A stretch of DNA of 54,276 nt, from assembly GCF_935825525.1 (NCBI RefSeq), contig NZ_CAKXZT010000118.1, forward strand, positions 1 through 54,276, read 5' to 3'. Position 1 is the stretch's first letter. Every line of letters begins with the position of its first letter. This document shows positions 44,890 through 52,842 of this stretch, one piece after another. Below the pieces are notes generated by a model. It was given only the letters and a program-made list of their open reading frames with translations, did not search any database and was not told the origin of the DNA. This stretch comes from Mesorhizobium escarrei (GTDB lineage: Bacteria > Pseudomonadota > Alphaproteobacteria > Rhizobiales > Rhizobiaceae). Position numbers and translations under genes: made by a program.

Positions 44890-45791
44890 GCGCTGATTCA
44901 ACGCGGGATCGGCTGGTGCTGCTGGGCTCGAAGGGCGGCCCGGCACTTCGGCCGGGCGGGCCGTGGCCAAGTTCGTCGCTGCTGGAGATCGGCGGCCGCA
45001 CCATCGTCGTCGATTGCGGGCTTGGCGTCACGCGCGGCCTGGCTGACGCCGGCATCAGCCTGAAGGCGCTCGACCTGGTCTTCATTACGCATCTGCATTC
45101 CGACCATATGCTGGAACTCGGTCCGCTGATCCACACCGCCTGGACGGCGGGTCTGGCGACACCGGTCACCGTGTTCGGCCCGCCCGGCACCGGCCACTAT
45201 TGGCAGCGCTTTTGCCAGGCGATGGAATTCGACATCGAGATCCGCATCGTCGACGAAGGCCGGCCTGATATCGCAGATATGGTTTCGATCATCGAGTTCG
45301 GCGAAGGCCGGTTGATGGAGGAGCGCGGCCTGAAGGTTTTGGCGCTGCGCGTCGACCATCCGCCGGTGACCGACTGCTTTGCGCTGCGCTTCGAGCATGC
45401 CGAACAGAGCATCGTATTCTCCGCCGATACGGCGTTCTTTCCGCCATTGGCCGATTTCGCCAACGGCGCCGACATCCTCGTGCATGAAGCCATGCTGGAA
45501 GATGGCATCGAGCGGCTCGTCGCGAAAACCGGCAATGGCGCGCGGCTGAGAGAGCATCTGCTCGCCAGCCACAGTCTTGCCGAAGAAGCAGGACGGATCG
45601 CCACCGATGCCGGGGTTAGGAGACTGGTGCTCAACCACCTCATTCCGGCCGATGATCCCGAGATCGGCGAGGCCGACTGGATTGCCGCCGTCAGGAAAAC
45701 ATGGGCCGGAGACTTGACGATCGCACGCGACGGCCTTGTTGTGGGGCTGGAGCATGATCCCGAACCGAAGGACCGCGCTAGCGAAAAGTGA
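44886..45791 (+). CDS. MBL-fold metallo-hydrolase in the homogentisate operon
   Basis: A 301-residue metallo-beta-lactamase-fold protein: [10 protein letters not shown] opens the fold, [13 protein letters not shown] is the metal-binding HxHxDH motif, and [10 protein letters not shown] and [11 protein letters not shown] carry the further Asp and His ligands. It starts with TTG 44886, overlapping the hmgA stop by four bases. The pathway needs a maleylacetoacetate isomerase, which is missing here; the MBL protein cannot simply substitute for it by fold, but could hydrolyse a lactone or thioester side-product. Its C-terminal residues are encoded by a repeat element. Confidence 0.85.
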   Translation: MSADSTRDRLVLLGSKGGPALRPGGPWPSSSLLEIGGRTIVVDCGLGVTRGLADAGISLKALDLVFITHLHSDHMLELGPLIHTAWTAGLATPVTVFGPPGTGHYWQRFCQAMEFDIEIRIVDEGRPDIADMVSIIEFGEGRLMEERGLKVLALRVDHPPVTDCFALRFEHAEQSIVFSADTAFFPPLADFANGADILVHEAMLEDGIERLVAKTGNGARLREHLLASHSLAEEAGRIATDAGVRRLVLNHLIPADDPEIGEADWIAAVRKTWAGDLTIARDGLVVGLEHDPEPKDRASEK

Positions 45792-45818
45792 GAACCGGTT
45801 TTCGGAAGAGATCACGCG
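45752..45818. repeat. REP-like palindromic repeat, related family, interrupted
   Basis: GCATGATCCCGAA (45752-45764) and AAAAGTGAGAACCGGTTTTCGG with ATCACGCG resemble the short rhizobial palindrome of the GATC type, but about 20 bases lie between the halves. The element overlaps the last codons of the MBL gene and supplies its tail (HDPEP...SEK). Confidence 0.55.
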
Positions 45819-45868
45819 TAGAACAAAATTCAAAGCGGCACCAAAGCCGCATCAGGAGAGGAAACCGC

Positions 45869-46882
45869 ATGAAGCTTGCCACATTGAAGGACGGGACGCG
45901 CGACGGAAAGCTGGTCGTCGTCTCGCGCGACCTGACGCGGTTCACCGATGCCTCGTTTCTGGTGCCGACGCTGCAGGCGGCGCTCGACGACTGGAGCCGG
46001 ATCGTGTCGCATCTGGCGACAATAGCGGAATCGCTGGAGAACAATGCGGTGCCGTCAGCGCGCTTTCACGAGCATGACGCCCATTCGCCGTTGCCGCGCG
46101 CATATCAATGGGCCGACGGCTCGGCCTATGTGAACCATGTCGAGCTGGTGCGGAAGGCGCGCGGCGCCGAGATGCCGGCAAGCTTCTGGACCGATCCGCT
46201 GATTTATCAGGGTGGCTCTGACGCCTTCATCGCGCCGCGCGACCCGATCCGGGTAGTCGACGAGGCTCTTGGCCTCGACATGGAAGCGGAGGTCGCCGTC
46301 GTCGTCGACGATGTGCCGATAGGCGCAAGTCTCGATGCGGCAAGGGCCGCGATCCGGCTGGTCATGCTGGTCAATGACGTCACGCTGCGCTCCCTGACCG
46401 CGCCAGAGCTTGGCAAAGGTTTTGGCTTCTTCCAATCAAAGCCGTCCTCGGCTTTTTCCCCCGTCGCGGTGACGCCGGACGAACTGGGCGACGCCTGGGA
46501 TGGCGGCAAGGTCAGCCTGCCGCTGCTGGTCGATGTCAACGGCAAGCCGTTCGGCCGCGCCAACGCCGGCGTGGACATGACCTTCGATTTTCCGGCGCTG
46601 ATTGTCCATGCCGCGAAAACCCGGCCGCTGGCCGCCGGCACCATCATCGGTTCGGGCACGGTCTCCAACAAGCTCGACGGCGGCCCTGGCAAGCCGGTCT
46701 CGGCAGGCGGCGCCGGTTATTCCTGCATTGCCGAGTTGCGCATGATCGAGACGATCGCAGCCGGCGAGCCGACAACCCCGTTCCTGCGCCTTGGCGACAT
46801 TGTGCGCATCGAGATGAAGGACAGGACCGGACATTCGATTTTTGGTGCGATCGAGCAGAAGGTCGAGAAATACGGAGAATGA
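45869..46882 (+). CDS. fahA: Fumarylacetoacetate hydrolase family protein
   Basis: A 337-residue enzyme of the FAH superfamily, expected to hydrolyse fumarylacetoacetate to fumarate and acetoacetate, the last step of tyrosine breakdown. The metal-binding acidic residues are in LDMEAEVAVVVDDVP, and FGFFQSKPSSAFSPVAVTPDELG and GTIIGSGTVSNKLDG match the family. ATG 45869 follows AGGAGAGGAA. Overlaps the following small membrane gene by four bases. Confidence 0.92.
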   Translation: MKLATLKDGTRDGKLVVVSRDLTRFTDASFLVPTLQAALDDWSRIVSHLATIAESLENNAVPSARFHEHDAHSPLPRAYQWADGSAYVNHVELVRKARGAEMPASFWTDPLIYQGGSDAFIAPRDPIRVVDEALGLDMEAEVAVVVDDVPIGASLDAARAAIRLVMLVNDVTLRSLTAPELGKGFGFFQSKPSSAFSPVAVTPDELGDAWDGGKVSLPLLVDVNGKPFGRANAGVDMTFDFPALIVHAAKTRPLAAGTIIGSGTVSNKLDGGPGKPVSAGGAGYSCIAELRMIETIAAGEPTTPFLRLGDIVRIEMKDRTGHSIFGAIEQKVEKYGE

Positions 46883-47172
46883 CAGGCGAGACGGTCTATC
46901 TTCTTTGCGGTGTCTGGGCCCTTGTCGTGCTGGGGATCTTCATCCAGGCGATCCGGCTGAGCTATCGCATCGAGGGGCGTTCACCCGGCCTTACCAACCG
47001 CAGCGGCTTTCCGCGCAACGCGATGATGTTCCACACCGTCACCAACATGAACGTCGCACGGGATCAGGAAACGCAAGCCATGCGGCGGCGCATGAATCGG
47101 CTGCTGCTGATCGTTCTCGCCGGATTTGCGCTTCTGTGGGCGGGGGTGTCGTTGGCCCAGTCAGCGGAGTGA
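46879..47172 (+). CDS. Small two-helix membrane protein
   Basis: A 97-residue protein of unknown family with a membrane helix at each end (YLLCGVWALVVLGIFIQAI and LLLIVLAGFALLWAGVSL) and a central basic region containing VTNMNVARDQETQAMRRRMNRLL. It begins with an ATGA overlap with fahA, so it belongs to the same transcript. A diverged copy follows directly downstream. Confidence 0.75.
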   Translation: MTGETVYLLCGVWALVVLGIFIQAIRLSYRIEGRSPGLTNRSGFPRNAMMFHTVTNMNVARDQETQAMRRRMNRLLLIVLAGFALLWAGVSLAQSAE

Positions 47173-47208
47173 TCTAGCTTAATCGTTCCAAACGCGGGTG
47201 GACCCAAG

Positions 47209-47495
47209 ATGCCCTACACCGCTACTTATCTTTGGTTCGTGGGAATTTGAGCATCGCTAATGCCTGGCTTTTGATTTCGGCGATCCGGCTCTGCCGTCAG
47301 GTCGAGGATCGATCTGAAAGACTGCGTAACTTCAGTAGCGTGGCGCGTCTGCCGAAGCTTGTTACCGTCGCTACAAATCGGGACGTTGCGAGCGATGTTG
47401 AAACGCAGGCGCTGCGCCATGGTATGATCGCTCGTCTGCTAGCCATAGGTGCTATCGGTATCGCCGTGAATTTGGTTGCCTGGACTGGTGTGTGA
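47209..47495 (+). pseudogene. Diverged, frameshifted duplicate of the small membrane protein
   Basis: From 47280 the frame reads AIRLCRQVEDRSERLRN...VATNRDVASDVETQALRHGMIARLLAI, clearly paralogous to AIRLSYRIEGRSPGLTN...VTNMNVARDQETQAMRRRMNRLLLI of the preceding gene. A matching start, ATG 47209 (MPYTATYLWFVGI), is in another frame and ends at a stop at 47248. A one-base deficit joins the two, so this looks like a frameshifted duplicate. A TTG at 47232 would give an alternative 87-residue protein lacking the start, so low-level translation is possible. Confidence 0.6.
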
Positions 47496-47496
47496 C

Positions 47497-48057
47497 GTGG
47501 ACCTGCTCGACCATCTGCGCCGCATGGCGCGCAACAATCTCTGGTCGAACGACCGGCTCTATCGCGCTGTGCTGCAGCTTGAGCCCGATGATTTCGAGGC
47601 CGAGCGAACCAGCTTCTTTCCGTCGATCAAGGCGACGCTCAACCACATCCTGGCGGTCGATCATCTTTATCTCGATTTTCTCGAAGAGGGCGGCGTCGGC
47701 GCCGCGGCCCATGACGATTTCGTGCCCTTCGATGAACCACAAGCGCTGTTTGCCGCCCAGGTCGGGGCCGACCGGCGGCTGATCGCCTTTTGCGACCACC
47801 TGTCGGCCGACGATCTCGATCGCCGCGTCATCACCGACCGGCGCGAGGACGGAAAAATACCGGAGCGCATCGGCGATCTGCTCGCCCACCTCTTCGTCCA
47901 CGATATCCATCATCGCGGCCAAGTGCACGCGATGCTGTCCGGCACGTCAATGAAACCGCCGCAGCTCGACGAGTTCTTCCTCGCCTATGATCTGAAGCTG
48001 AGGCAAGCGGAGGTGGAGAGGTTGGAACTAGGCAATCAGGCCAAGACGACATCGTAA
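47497..48057 (+). CDS. DinB-family protein
   Basis: A 186-residue four-helix-bundle protein of the DinB/YfiT metal-binding family: LLDHLRRMARNNLWSNDRLYRAV at the start and the histidine positions IKATLNHILAVDHLYLDFLE and HLFVHDIHHRGQVHAMLS supply the three-histidine site. Members are often thiol-dependent transferases; the exact activity is unknown. GTG 47497 is chosen for the family N-terminus; TTG 47476 is an alternative. Its 3' end overlaps the toxin gene on the other strand by 22 bases. Confidence 0.85.
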   Translation: MDLLDHLRRMARNNLWSNDRLYRAVLQLEPDDFEAERTSFFPSIKATLNHILAVDHLYLDFLEEGGVGAAAHDDFVPFDEPQALFAAQVGADRRLIAFCDHLSADDLDRRVITDRREDGKIPERIGDLLAHLFVHDIHHRGQVHAMLSGTSMKPPQLDEFFLAYDLKLRQAEVERLELGNQAKTTS

Positions 48058-48413
48058 CGGGCGAAATGCGGGTCAGCCGTCAGAATGGTTAGGTTCTCCA
48101 CTTGCGCCTGTGCGATGAGAAGTCTGTCGAATGGATCACCGTGGTGATGAGGCAGGCCGGCAACCTTTTGCGCATGAAGAAACGTGATGGTGAGGGGAAG
48201 AAAGCGCATCTTCGGAAGCAGCGTTGCCAGATCATCGGGAGCTTCGAGCTTTCCGATGGCGCGCTTGATGGCGATCTCCCAAATGCTGGCGGCGCTGGCA
48301 AAGACGACCGCATCTGACGCTAGAATGGCACGATGCGGATCGCGAAGACGAGGATTGTCCGCAATCGACCAAAGGATAATTTGCGTGTCGGCGAGAAACG
48401 GGCCGATAGTCAT
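48036..48413 (-). CDS. PIN-domain ribonuclease toxin (VapC-like)
   Basis: A 125-residue PIN toxin: FLADTQIILWSI (metal-binding Asp), SAASIWEIAIKRAIGK (Glu), HHHGDPFDRLLIAQA (Asp) and LTADPHFARYD (final Asp) are the family residues. Its start overlaps the antitoxin's end by four bases, so translation is coupled. Convergent overlap with dinB at the 3' end. Confidence 0.92.
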   Translation of the reverse strand: MTIGPFLADTQIILWSIADNPRLRDPHRAILASDAVVFASAASIWEIAIKRAIGKLEAPDDLATLLPKMRFLPLTITFLHAQKVAGLPHHHGDPFDRLLIAQAQVENLTILTADPHFARYDVVLA

Positions 48414-48634
48414 TTAGTGTACTCGTCCCACTCGGGACCGAGTTCGTCAAAATCGTCTGCGATTCGGATTCTACCCTTCAAGGCGCCGATGCGAGGTAGG
48501 AGGTCGGGCGATGCTGGCGGTACGAGGCGAGCAGCGACTTTGCCGTGCCGGGTGAGCACGATCTCTTCGCCGGCTTCCGCCCGGCTGACAAGTTCCGACA
48601 ATTTCGCTTTGGCTTCGGCGATCGAGATATTCAT
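48410..48634 (-). CDS. Phd/YefM-family antitoxin
   Basis: A 74-residue antitoxin starting MNISIAEAKAKLSELVSRAEAGEEIVLTRHGKVAARLVP, the Phd DNA-binding part, followed by a short acidic toxin-binding tail. AGGATCAG precedes the start. The pair is unrelated in toxin sequence to the locus at 37.4 kb, but the operator half-site is the same. Confidence 0.9.
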   Translation of the reverse strand: MNISIAEAKAKLSELVSRAEAGEEIVLTRHGKVAARLVPPASPDLLPRIGALKGRIRIADDFDELGPEWDEYTK

Positions 48635-48645
48635 GGGCTGATCCT

Positions 48646-48669
48646 TTATGACCAGAATTTAGGTCATAA
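48646..48669. promoter_or_regulatory. Toxin-antitoxin operator, locus 2
   Basis: TTATGACC (48646-48653) and GGTCATAA (48662-48669) form an inverted repeat across eight bases, just upstream of the antitoxin start at 48634. The arms equal the inner half-sites of the palindrome at 37379-37401, although the spacing differs (ATGACC to GGTCAT: 5 bases there, 8 here). Confidence 0.7.
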
Positions 48670-48706
48670 TTGATCGAACCGCAAGGAATTTGGAGGCGTC
48701 TGCGCC

Positions 48707-49819
48707 TCACTCCGCCGCCTGCACCTTCAGCACGCCGCGCTTGATCTGGTCCTGCTCGATCGATTCGAACAGCGCGCGGAAATTGCCCTCGCCAAAACCC
48801 TCGTCACCCTTCCTCTGGATGAATTCGAAGAAGATTGGCCCGATTACGGTTTTCGAGAAGATCTGCAGCAGGATCTTGGTCGTGCCGCCGTCAACCACGC
48901 CTTCGCCGTCGATCAGGATGCCGTGCTTTTTCATCCGCTCGATCGGCTCGTCATGGCCGTGAACGCGGGCATGAGACATTTCATAATAGGTTTCCGGCGG
49001 GCCGGGCATGAACTTCAGCCCGTTGGCTGCCAGCCTGTCGGTGGCGCCGTAGATCTCGTCCGTGCCGACGGCGATATGCTGGATGCCTTCGCCATCATAC
49101 TTCTTCAGATATTCGGCGATCTGGCTGGTCTCGTCCTTGGACTCGTTGAGCGGGATGCGGATCTTGCCGCAGGGCGAGGTGATGGCGCGGCTGACCAGGC
49201 CGGTGATCTTGCCGTCGATGTCGAAGAAGTGGATCTGCTTGAAGCCGAACAGGTCGCGATAGAAATCCCACCATTTGTCCATGTTGCCGCGGTAGACATT
49301 GTGGGTGAGGTGGTCGAGATAATAGAAGCCGACGCCTTCCGGCTTCGGGTCGCGCTCGCCCAGCCAGTCAAACTCGGCATCGTAGGCCGAGCCCTTGTCG
49401 CCGTAGACCTCGATGAAGTAAAGCTGCGAGCCGCCGATGCCGACGATAGCCGGCACATCGAGCGCCTTGTCGACGCCTTCATAGGGTGTGGCGCCCTTGG
49501 CGACAGCATGGTCGAAGGCATGCCTGGCGTGCACGACCCGCCAGGCCATCGAGGCAGCGCAGGGGCCGTGCTTGTCGACGAATTTCATCGCATGCGAGCC
49601 GGGTTCGGCATTGACGACATAGTTGATGTCGCCCTGCCGCCAGACGGTGATGTTCTTGGTGCGGTGCTTGGCTACCGGTACATAGCCCATGCGGGTAAAC
49701 AGCTCGGCGAGCTTTTCCGGTTCGGGATGCGCGAACTCGACGAATTCGAAGCCGTCGGTGCCGGCGGGATTGGCCTTGCTGATCGTTGCGGGCGGTGCAT
49801 CGTGCGGGAAGGGACCCAT
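48707..49819 (-). CDS. hppD: 4-hydroxyphenylpyruvate dioxygenase
   Basis: A 370-residue non-haem iron dioxygenase that makes homogentisate from 4-hydroxyphenylpyruvate. The two-His-one-Glu iron site is visible in YLDHLTHNVYRG, GIQHIAVGTDEI and FFEFIQRKGDEGFG; the N-terminal half is the non-catalytic vicinal-oxygen-chelate repeat. Start ATG 49819 has GGAGG upstream. It is divergent from the Lrp-family gene. Confidence 0.96.
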   Translation of the reverse strand: MGPFPHDAPPATISKANPAGTDGFEFVEFAHPEPEKLAELFTRMGYVPVAKHRTKNITVWRQGDINYVVNAEPGSHAMKFVDKHGPCAASMAWRVVHARHAFDHAVAKGATPYEGVDKALDVPAIVGIGGSQLYFIEVYGDKGSAYDAEFDWLGERDPKPEGVGFYYLDHLTHNVYRGNMDKWWDFYRDLFGFKQIHFFDIDGKITGLVSRAITSPCGKIRIPLNESKDETSQIAEYLKKYDGEGIQHIAVGTDEIYGATDRLAANGLKFMPGPPETYYEMSHARVHGHDEPIERMKKHGILIDGEGVVDGGTTKILLQIFSKTVIGPIFFEFIQRKGDEGFGEGNFRALFESIEQDQIKRGVLKVQAAE

Positions 49820-49960
49820 TGTGTTGTCCTCCAAAAGCTGCTTGGCCGGAAAAGGCCCATTTCGGCGTAACCATAGCGCGAAGCCAGCGCATGGTGCTTG
49901 CATTCAAACGCTTTAAATGATCGAGTGATGCGCGAACTGTGCACGTATGGAGAAGAATCC

Positions 49961-50428
49961 ATGGATGATGCGCGCGTCGACCAGTTTGATCGCAAGATAA
50001 TGGCTCTCTTGCAGGGCGACGCACGGCTGACCAACAACGATTTGTCGGAACGGGTGAACCTGTCGGCGTCGCAATGTTCGCGCCGCCGCCAGAGGCTGGA
50101 GGAGGACGGCTATATCAGGGGATATCGCGCGGTGCTCGACCGCGACAAGCTCGGCTTCTCACTGGTCAACGTGATCTCGGTTACGCTCGCCACCCACAAC
50201 CGTGACAATGCGCAGCGCTTCGGCGAATTGGTGGCGCGGCTGCCGGAGGTGCAAGAGGCGCACGCGCTGACCGGCGAGATGGATTACATCCTGAAAGTGG
50301 TGACGCCCGACCTGAAATCGCTGTCGGAATTCGTCAACGGCGTGCTCCTGCCGCACGAATCCGTGCAGCATGTGAAGACGGCGATCGTGCTGGAAACGCT
50401 GAAGGAAACTGGCGCGCTGCCGATTTAA
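49961..50428 (+). CDS. Lrp/AsnC-family regulator, probable hppD regulator
   Basis: A 155-residue regulator: an AsnC-type helix-turn-helix (DQFDRKIMALLQGDARLTNNDLSERVNLSASQCSRRRQRLEEDGYI) followed by a RAM domain (VQEAHALTGEMDYILKVVTPDLKSLSEFVNGVLLPHESV) that binds amino acids. ATG 49961 lies five bases behind GGAGAAG; earlier in-frame ATGs lack a site. Divergence from hppD across 141 bases suggests control by tyrosine or phenylalanine. Confidence 0.93.
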   Translation: MDDARVDQFDRKIMALLQGDARLTNNDLSERVNLSASQCSRRRQRLEEDGYIRGYRAVLDRDKLGFSLVNVISVTLATHNRDNAQRFGELVARLPEVQEAHALTGEMDYILKVVTPDLKSLSEFVNGVLLPHESVQHVKTAIVLETLKETGALPI

Positions 50429-50476
50429 TGCATGTCGCGCAAAAGTGTGCAGCGGTTTTGCGATCACGACATGCAT
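50428..50476. repeat. REP-like palindromic repeat, copy B
   Basis: Perfect 10-base ends, ATGCATGTCG (50428-50437) and CGACATGCAT (50467-50476), enclose AAAAGTGTGCAGCGGTTTTG, the core shared with copy A. It begins at the Lrp stop codon region and is joined to a separate hairpin downstream. Confidence 0.85.
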
Positions 50477-50487
50477 AAAACAACAAC

Positions 50488-50531
50488 CTAAAGCGCGTCG
50501 CATGAGGCCGGTCAAACGCGACGCGCTTTAG
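50488..50531. terminator. 14-base-pair hairpin between convergent genes
   Basis: CTAAAGCGCGTCGC (50488-50501) and GCGACGCGCTTTAG (50518-50531) form a perfect 14-base stem with a 16-base loop. It lies directly after repeat copy B and overlaps the DUF442 stop codon. It may act as a bidirectional terminator; no long T tail is visible, so its strength is unsure. Confidence 0.6.
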
Positions 50532-50866
50532 CCCTTCGACTGCTGGATCAGCCCAAAAAGGTTGGTGCAACGTGCGCCGGAACGGCAATAGGCGAAGATC
50601 GGGCCTTCGAGTTCATCGAGCGCCTCAGCCTGGTCGTCAACATTTTGGGCCGTGATCTGGCCGCTGATGACCGGGATGTAGCGAAAGGTAAGCCCGGCAG
50701 CTTCGACTGCCGCTTTGACCCTGTCCGCCGAAGGCTGGCCGGGCTGCTCGTCATCAGGCCGGTTGCAGATTACGCTCTTGAAGCCGGCGGCCTTGATGGC
50801 GGCGACTTCTTCGGGCTGGATCTGGCCGGAGACCGAATAGTCCTCGGTGATCTGACGATATTCCAT
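50528..50866 (-). CDS. DUF442/TIGR01244-type phosphatase-like protein
   Basis: A 112-residue protein of the beta-lactamase-hydrolase-like (Blh N-terminal) family: YSVSGQIQPEEVAAIKAAGFKSVICNRPDDE, VISGQITAQNVDDQ and the phosphatase-loop-like CRSGARC. The loop resembles the Cys-based dual-specificity phosphatase/rhodanese site. GAGGAAAC precedes the start at 50866. It is shorter than full Blh proteins, which carry an MBL domain as well. Substrate unknown. Confidence 0.85.
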   Translation of the reverse strand: MEYRQITEDYSVSGQIQPEEVAAIKAAGFKSVICNRPDDEQPGQPSADRVKAAVEAAGLTFRYIPVISGQITAQNVDDQAEALDELEGPIFAYCRSGARCTNLFGLIQQSKG

Positions 50867-51011
50867 GTTTCCTCGCAAAACTGGTTTGGCCGCAGTCTTG
50901 CCACTCCCCGACGAGATCGGCAATCCGCGCAGAATGAAATCCCATGCGCAGATAGTTATTTTCGACGGAGAATCCAACCGAGCCGACGCGACCCGGCTGG
51001 ATAGGAAGGCA

Positions 51012-51944
51012 TCAGCTTCCGAGGATTGCGCCTTTGATCTGGGCGATGTTGTTGCGCATCAGGTCGATGTAGGTCGAGGCCGGGCCGTCGGCTTGCGACA
51101 GCGCATCTGAATAAAGCGTGCCGCCAACCTTGATGCCGGTCTCGCTGGCGATCTGCTCGATCAGCCGCGCGTTGGTGATGTTCTCGATGAAGACCGCCGC
51201 CGCCTTGTCCTGCTTCACCTGGCTGACCAGCTTGGCGACGTCGGCAGCGGACGGCTCCGACTCGGTCGACACCCCTTCGGGGGCCAGGAAGGTGAGGCCA
51301 TAGGCCTTCTCGAAATAGCCGAAGGCGTCATGCGAGGTGATGACGACGCGCTTCTCTTGCGGGATCGACTGGATCGCCGTCTGCACTTCGCCCTCAAGCG
51401 CGTCGAGTTTCTTGGTATAGGCGGCGGCATTGGCCTTGTAGCTGTCGCAACCCCCAGCGTCGACGGTGCAGAAGGCGTCGGCGATGTTCTTGACATAGAT
51501 CCTGGCATTGGCGATCGACTGGAAGGCATGCGGATCGGTCTCGCCATCAGTATGGGCGCCTTCAGCGGCATCGGCATCGGCGAATTCCGGTTTGAAGTTG
51601 ATCGGCGTGACCCCCTTGGTCAGAACGGCGATCGTCGCCTTGGTGGCGCTGGCGTCGACCAGGCGCTGCAGAAAGCCTTCGAAATGCAGGCCGTTGACCA
51701 GCACCACATCCGCACCCGCCATCGCCACCGCGTCGGCCGGGCTCGGCTCGTAGACATGGGCGTCGCCATCCGGCCCGACAATGGTGGTCAGATTGATCCG
51801 GTCGCCGCCGACATTCTTGGCGAAATCGGCAATGATCGTGAAGCTGGCGACCACTTTCAACGGCTCCGCGATGGCCGACGACGCGCCAAAGGCGGTTAAT
51901 GTTATAACGCCCACTGTCAAGGCGGCGCGGATCGATTTCAGCAT
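51012..51944 (-). CDS. Zinc/manganese-type ABC substrate-binding protein
   Basis: A 310-residue cluster A-1 metal-binding protein with signal peptide (AALTVGVITLTAFGASSAIA). Metal ligands are expected from H in DGDAHVYEPSPAD, H in ETDPHAFQS, H in ITSHDAFGYFEKAYGL and an acidic residue in STESEPSAADVA. It has a Cys pair (FCTVDAGGC) typical of zinc-binding members and a short acidic/His loop (AEGAHTDGE). ATG 51944 follows AAAGGAGTG. Third gene of the operon after the permease; zinc is favoured over manganese by the His-rich ATPase partner and the Zur-like site. Confidence 0.9.
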   Translation of the reverse strand: MLKSIRAALTVGVITLTAFGASSAIAEPLKVVASFTIIADFAKNVGGDRINLTTIVGPDGDAHVYEPSPADAVAMAGADVVLVNGLHFEGFLQRLVDASATKATIAVLTKGVTPINFKPEFADADAAEGAHTDGETDPHAFQSIANARIYVKNIADAFCTVDAGGCDSYKANAAAYTKKLDALEGEVQTAIQSIPQEKRVVITSHDAFGYFEKAYGLTFLAPEGVSTESEPSAADVAKLVSQVKQDKAAAVFIENITNARLIEQIASETGIKVGGTLYSDALSQADGPASTYIDLMRNNIAQIKGAILGS

Positions 51945-51963
51945 GGACAGCACTCCTTTGGGA

Positions 51964-52842
51964 TCAGGCGGTTCTGTGGCGGTGATGGATAATACGGGCG
52001 CGCAGGATGCCGCGCGTGCCGAACAGGATTGAGGCAAAATAGACGACGCCGGCCGACAGGATGATGGCCGGTCCGGAAGGCAGCGATACGTGGTAGGACA
52101 GAAGCAGCCCGGCGACGCAAGAGGCGAAGCCGATCAGCACCGCCAGCACGCACATCGGCTCGACGCGCATGGTCCAGAAGCGGGCGGCAGCCGCAGGCAG
52201 CATCATCAGCCCGACGGATAGCAGCGTGCCGAGCGCCTGGAAGCCGCCGACCAGGTTGAGCACGACGAGGCCGAGGAAGATGAAATGCACCGGGCTGCCC
52301 AGCCGGCTGACCGAACGCAGGAACAGCGGGTCGAGACATTCGGCGACGAGCGCCCGCCAGAAGATGGCGAGGCTGACCAGCGTGACCAGCACGATGCCGC
52401 CGATCAGCGTCAGCGCTTCATTGTTGAGCGCCAGCACGGTGCCGAACAGCACATGCATGAGATCGACGCTGGAGCCGCGGATCGACACCATCAGCACACC
52501 GATCGCCAGCGAAATCAGGTAGAAGGCCGCCATCGAAGCGTCCTCGCGCTGGATGGTGAAGCGCGAGACTGCGCCGGCGCCGAGCGCGACGATGATGCCG
52601 GCAATCAGCCCGCCGATGGTCATCGGCAGGATCTCCAGCCCATAGAACAGGAACCCGGCGGCAGCACCCGGCAGGATGGCGTGGGCCATGGCGTCGCCGG
52701 AAAGGCTCATGCGCCGCAGCATCAGGAACACGCCGACCGGGCAGGCGCCGAGCGACAGCATAAGCGAGCCGGCAAGCGCCCGCTGCATGAAGGCGAATTC
52801 GGCGAACGGAGCGATGAGCAGACCGTAGAGCGTGTCCATCAT
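51964..52842 (-). CDS. Metal ABC transporter permease (ZnuB/MntB family)
   Basis: A 292-residue permease of the ABC-3 family with eight to nine helices; diagnostic stretches are FMQRALAGSLMLSLGACPVGVFLMLRRMSLSGDAMAHAILPGAAAGFL and VVLNLVGGFQALGTLLSVGLMMLPAAAARF. Its start overlaps the ATPase stop by four bases. It pairs with the ATPase and the binding protein to import a divalent metal. Confidence 0.93.
   Translation of the reverse strand: MMDTLYGLLIAPFAEFAFMQRALAGSLMLSLGACPVGVFLMLRRMSLSGDAMAHAILPGAAAGFLFYGLEILPMTIGGLIAGIIVALGAGAVSRFTIQREDASMAAFYLISLAIGVLMVSIRGSSVDLMHVLFGTVLALNNEALTLIGGIVLVTLVSLAIFWRALVAECLDPLFLRSVSRLGSPVHFIFLGLVVLNLVGGFQALGTLLSVGLMMLPAAAARFWTMRVEPMCVLAVLIGFASCVAGLLLSYHVSLPSGPAIILSAGVVYFASILFGTRGILRARIIHHRHRTA

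Noticed and set aside
47476..47496. TTG start for the DinB protein
   Set aside because: It adds seven residues without a ribosome binding site and overlaps the end of the frameshifted duplicate; GTG 47497 fits the family N-terminus better.
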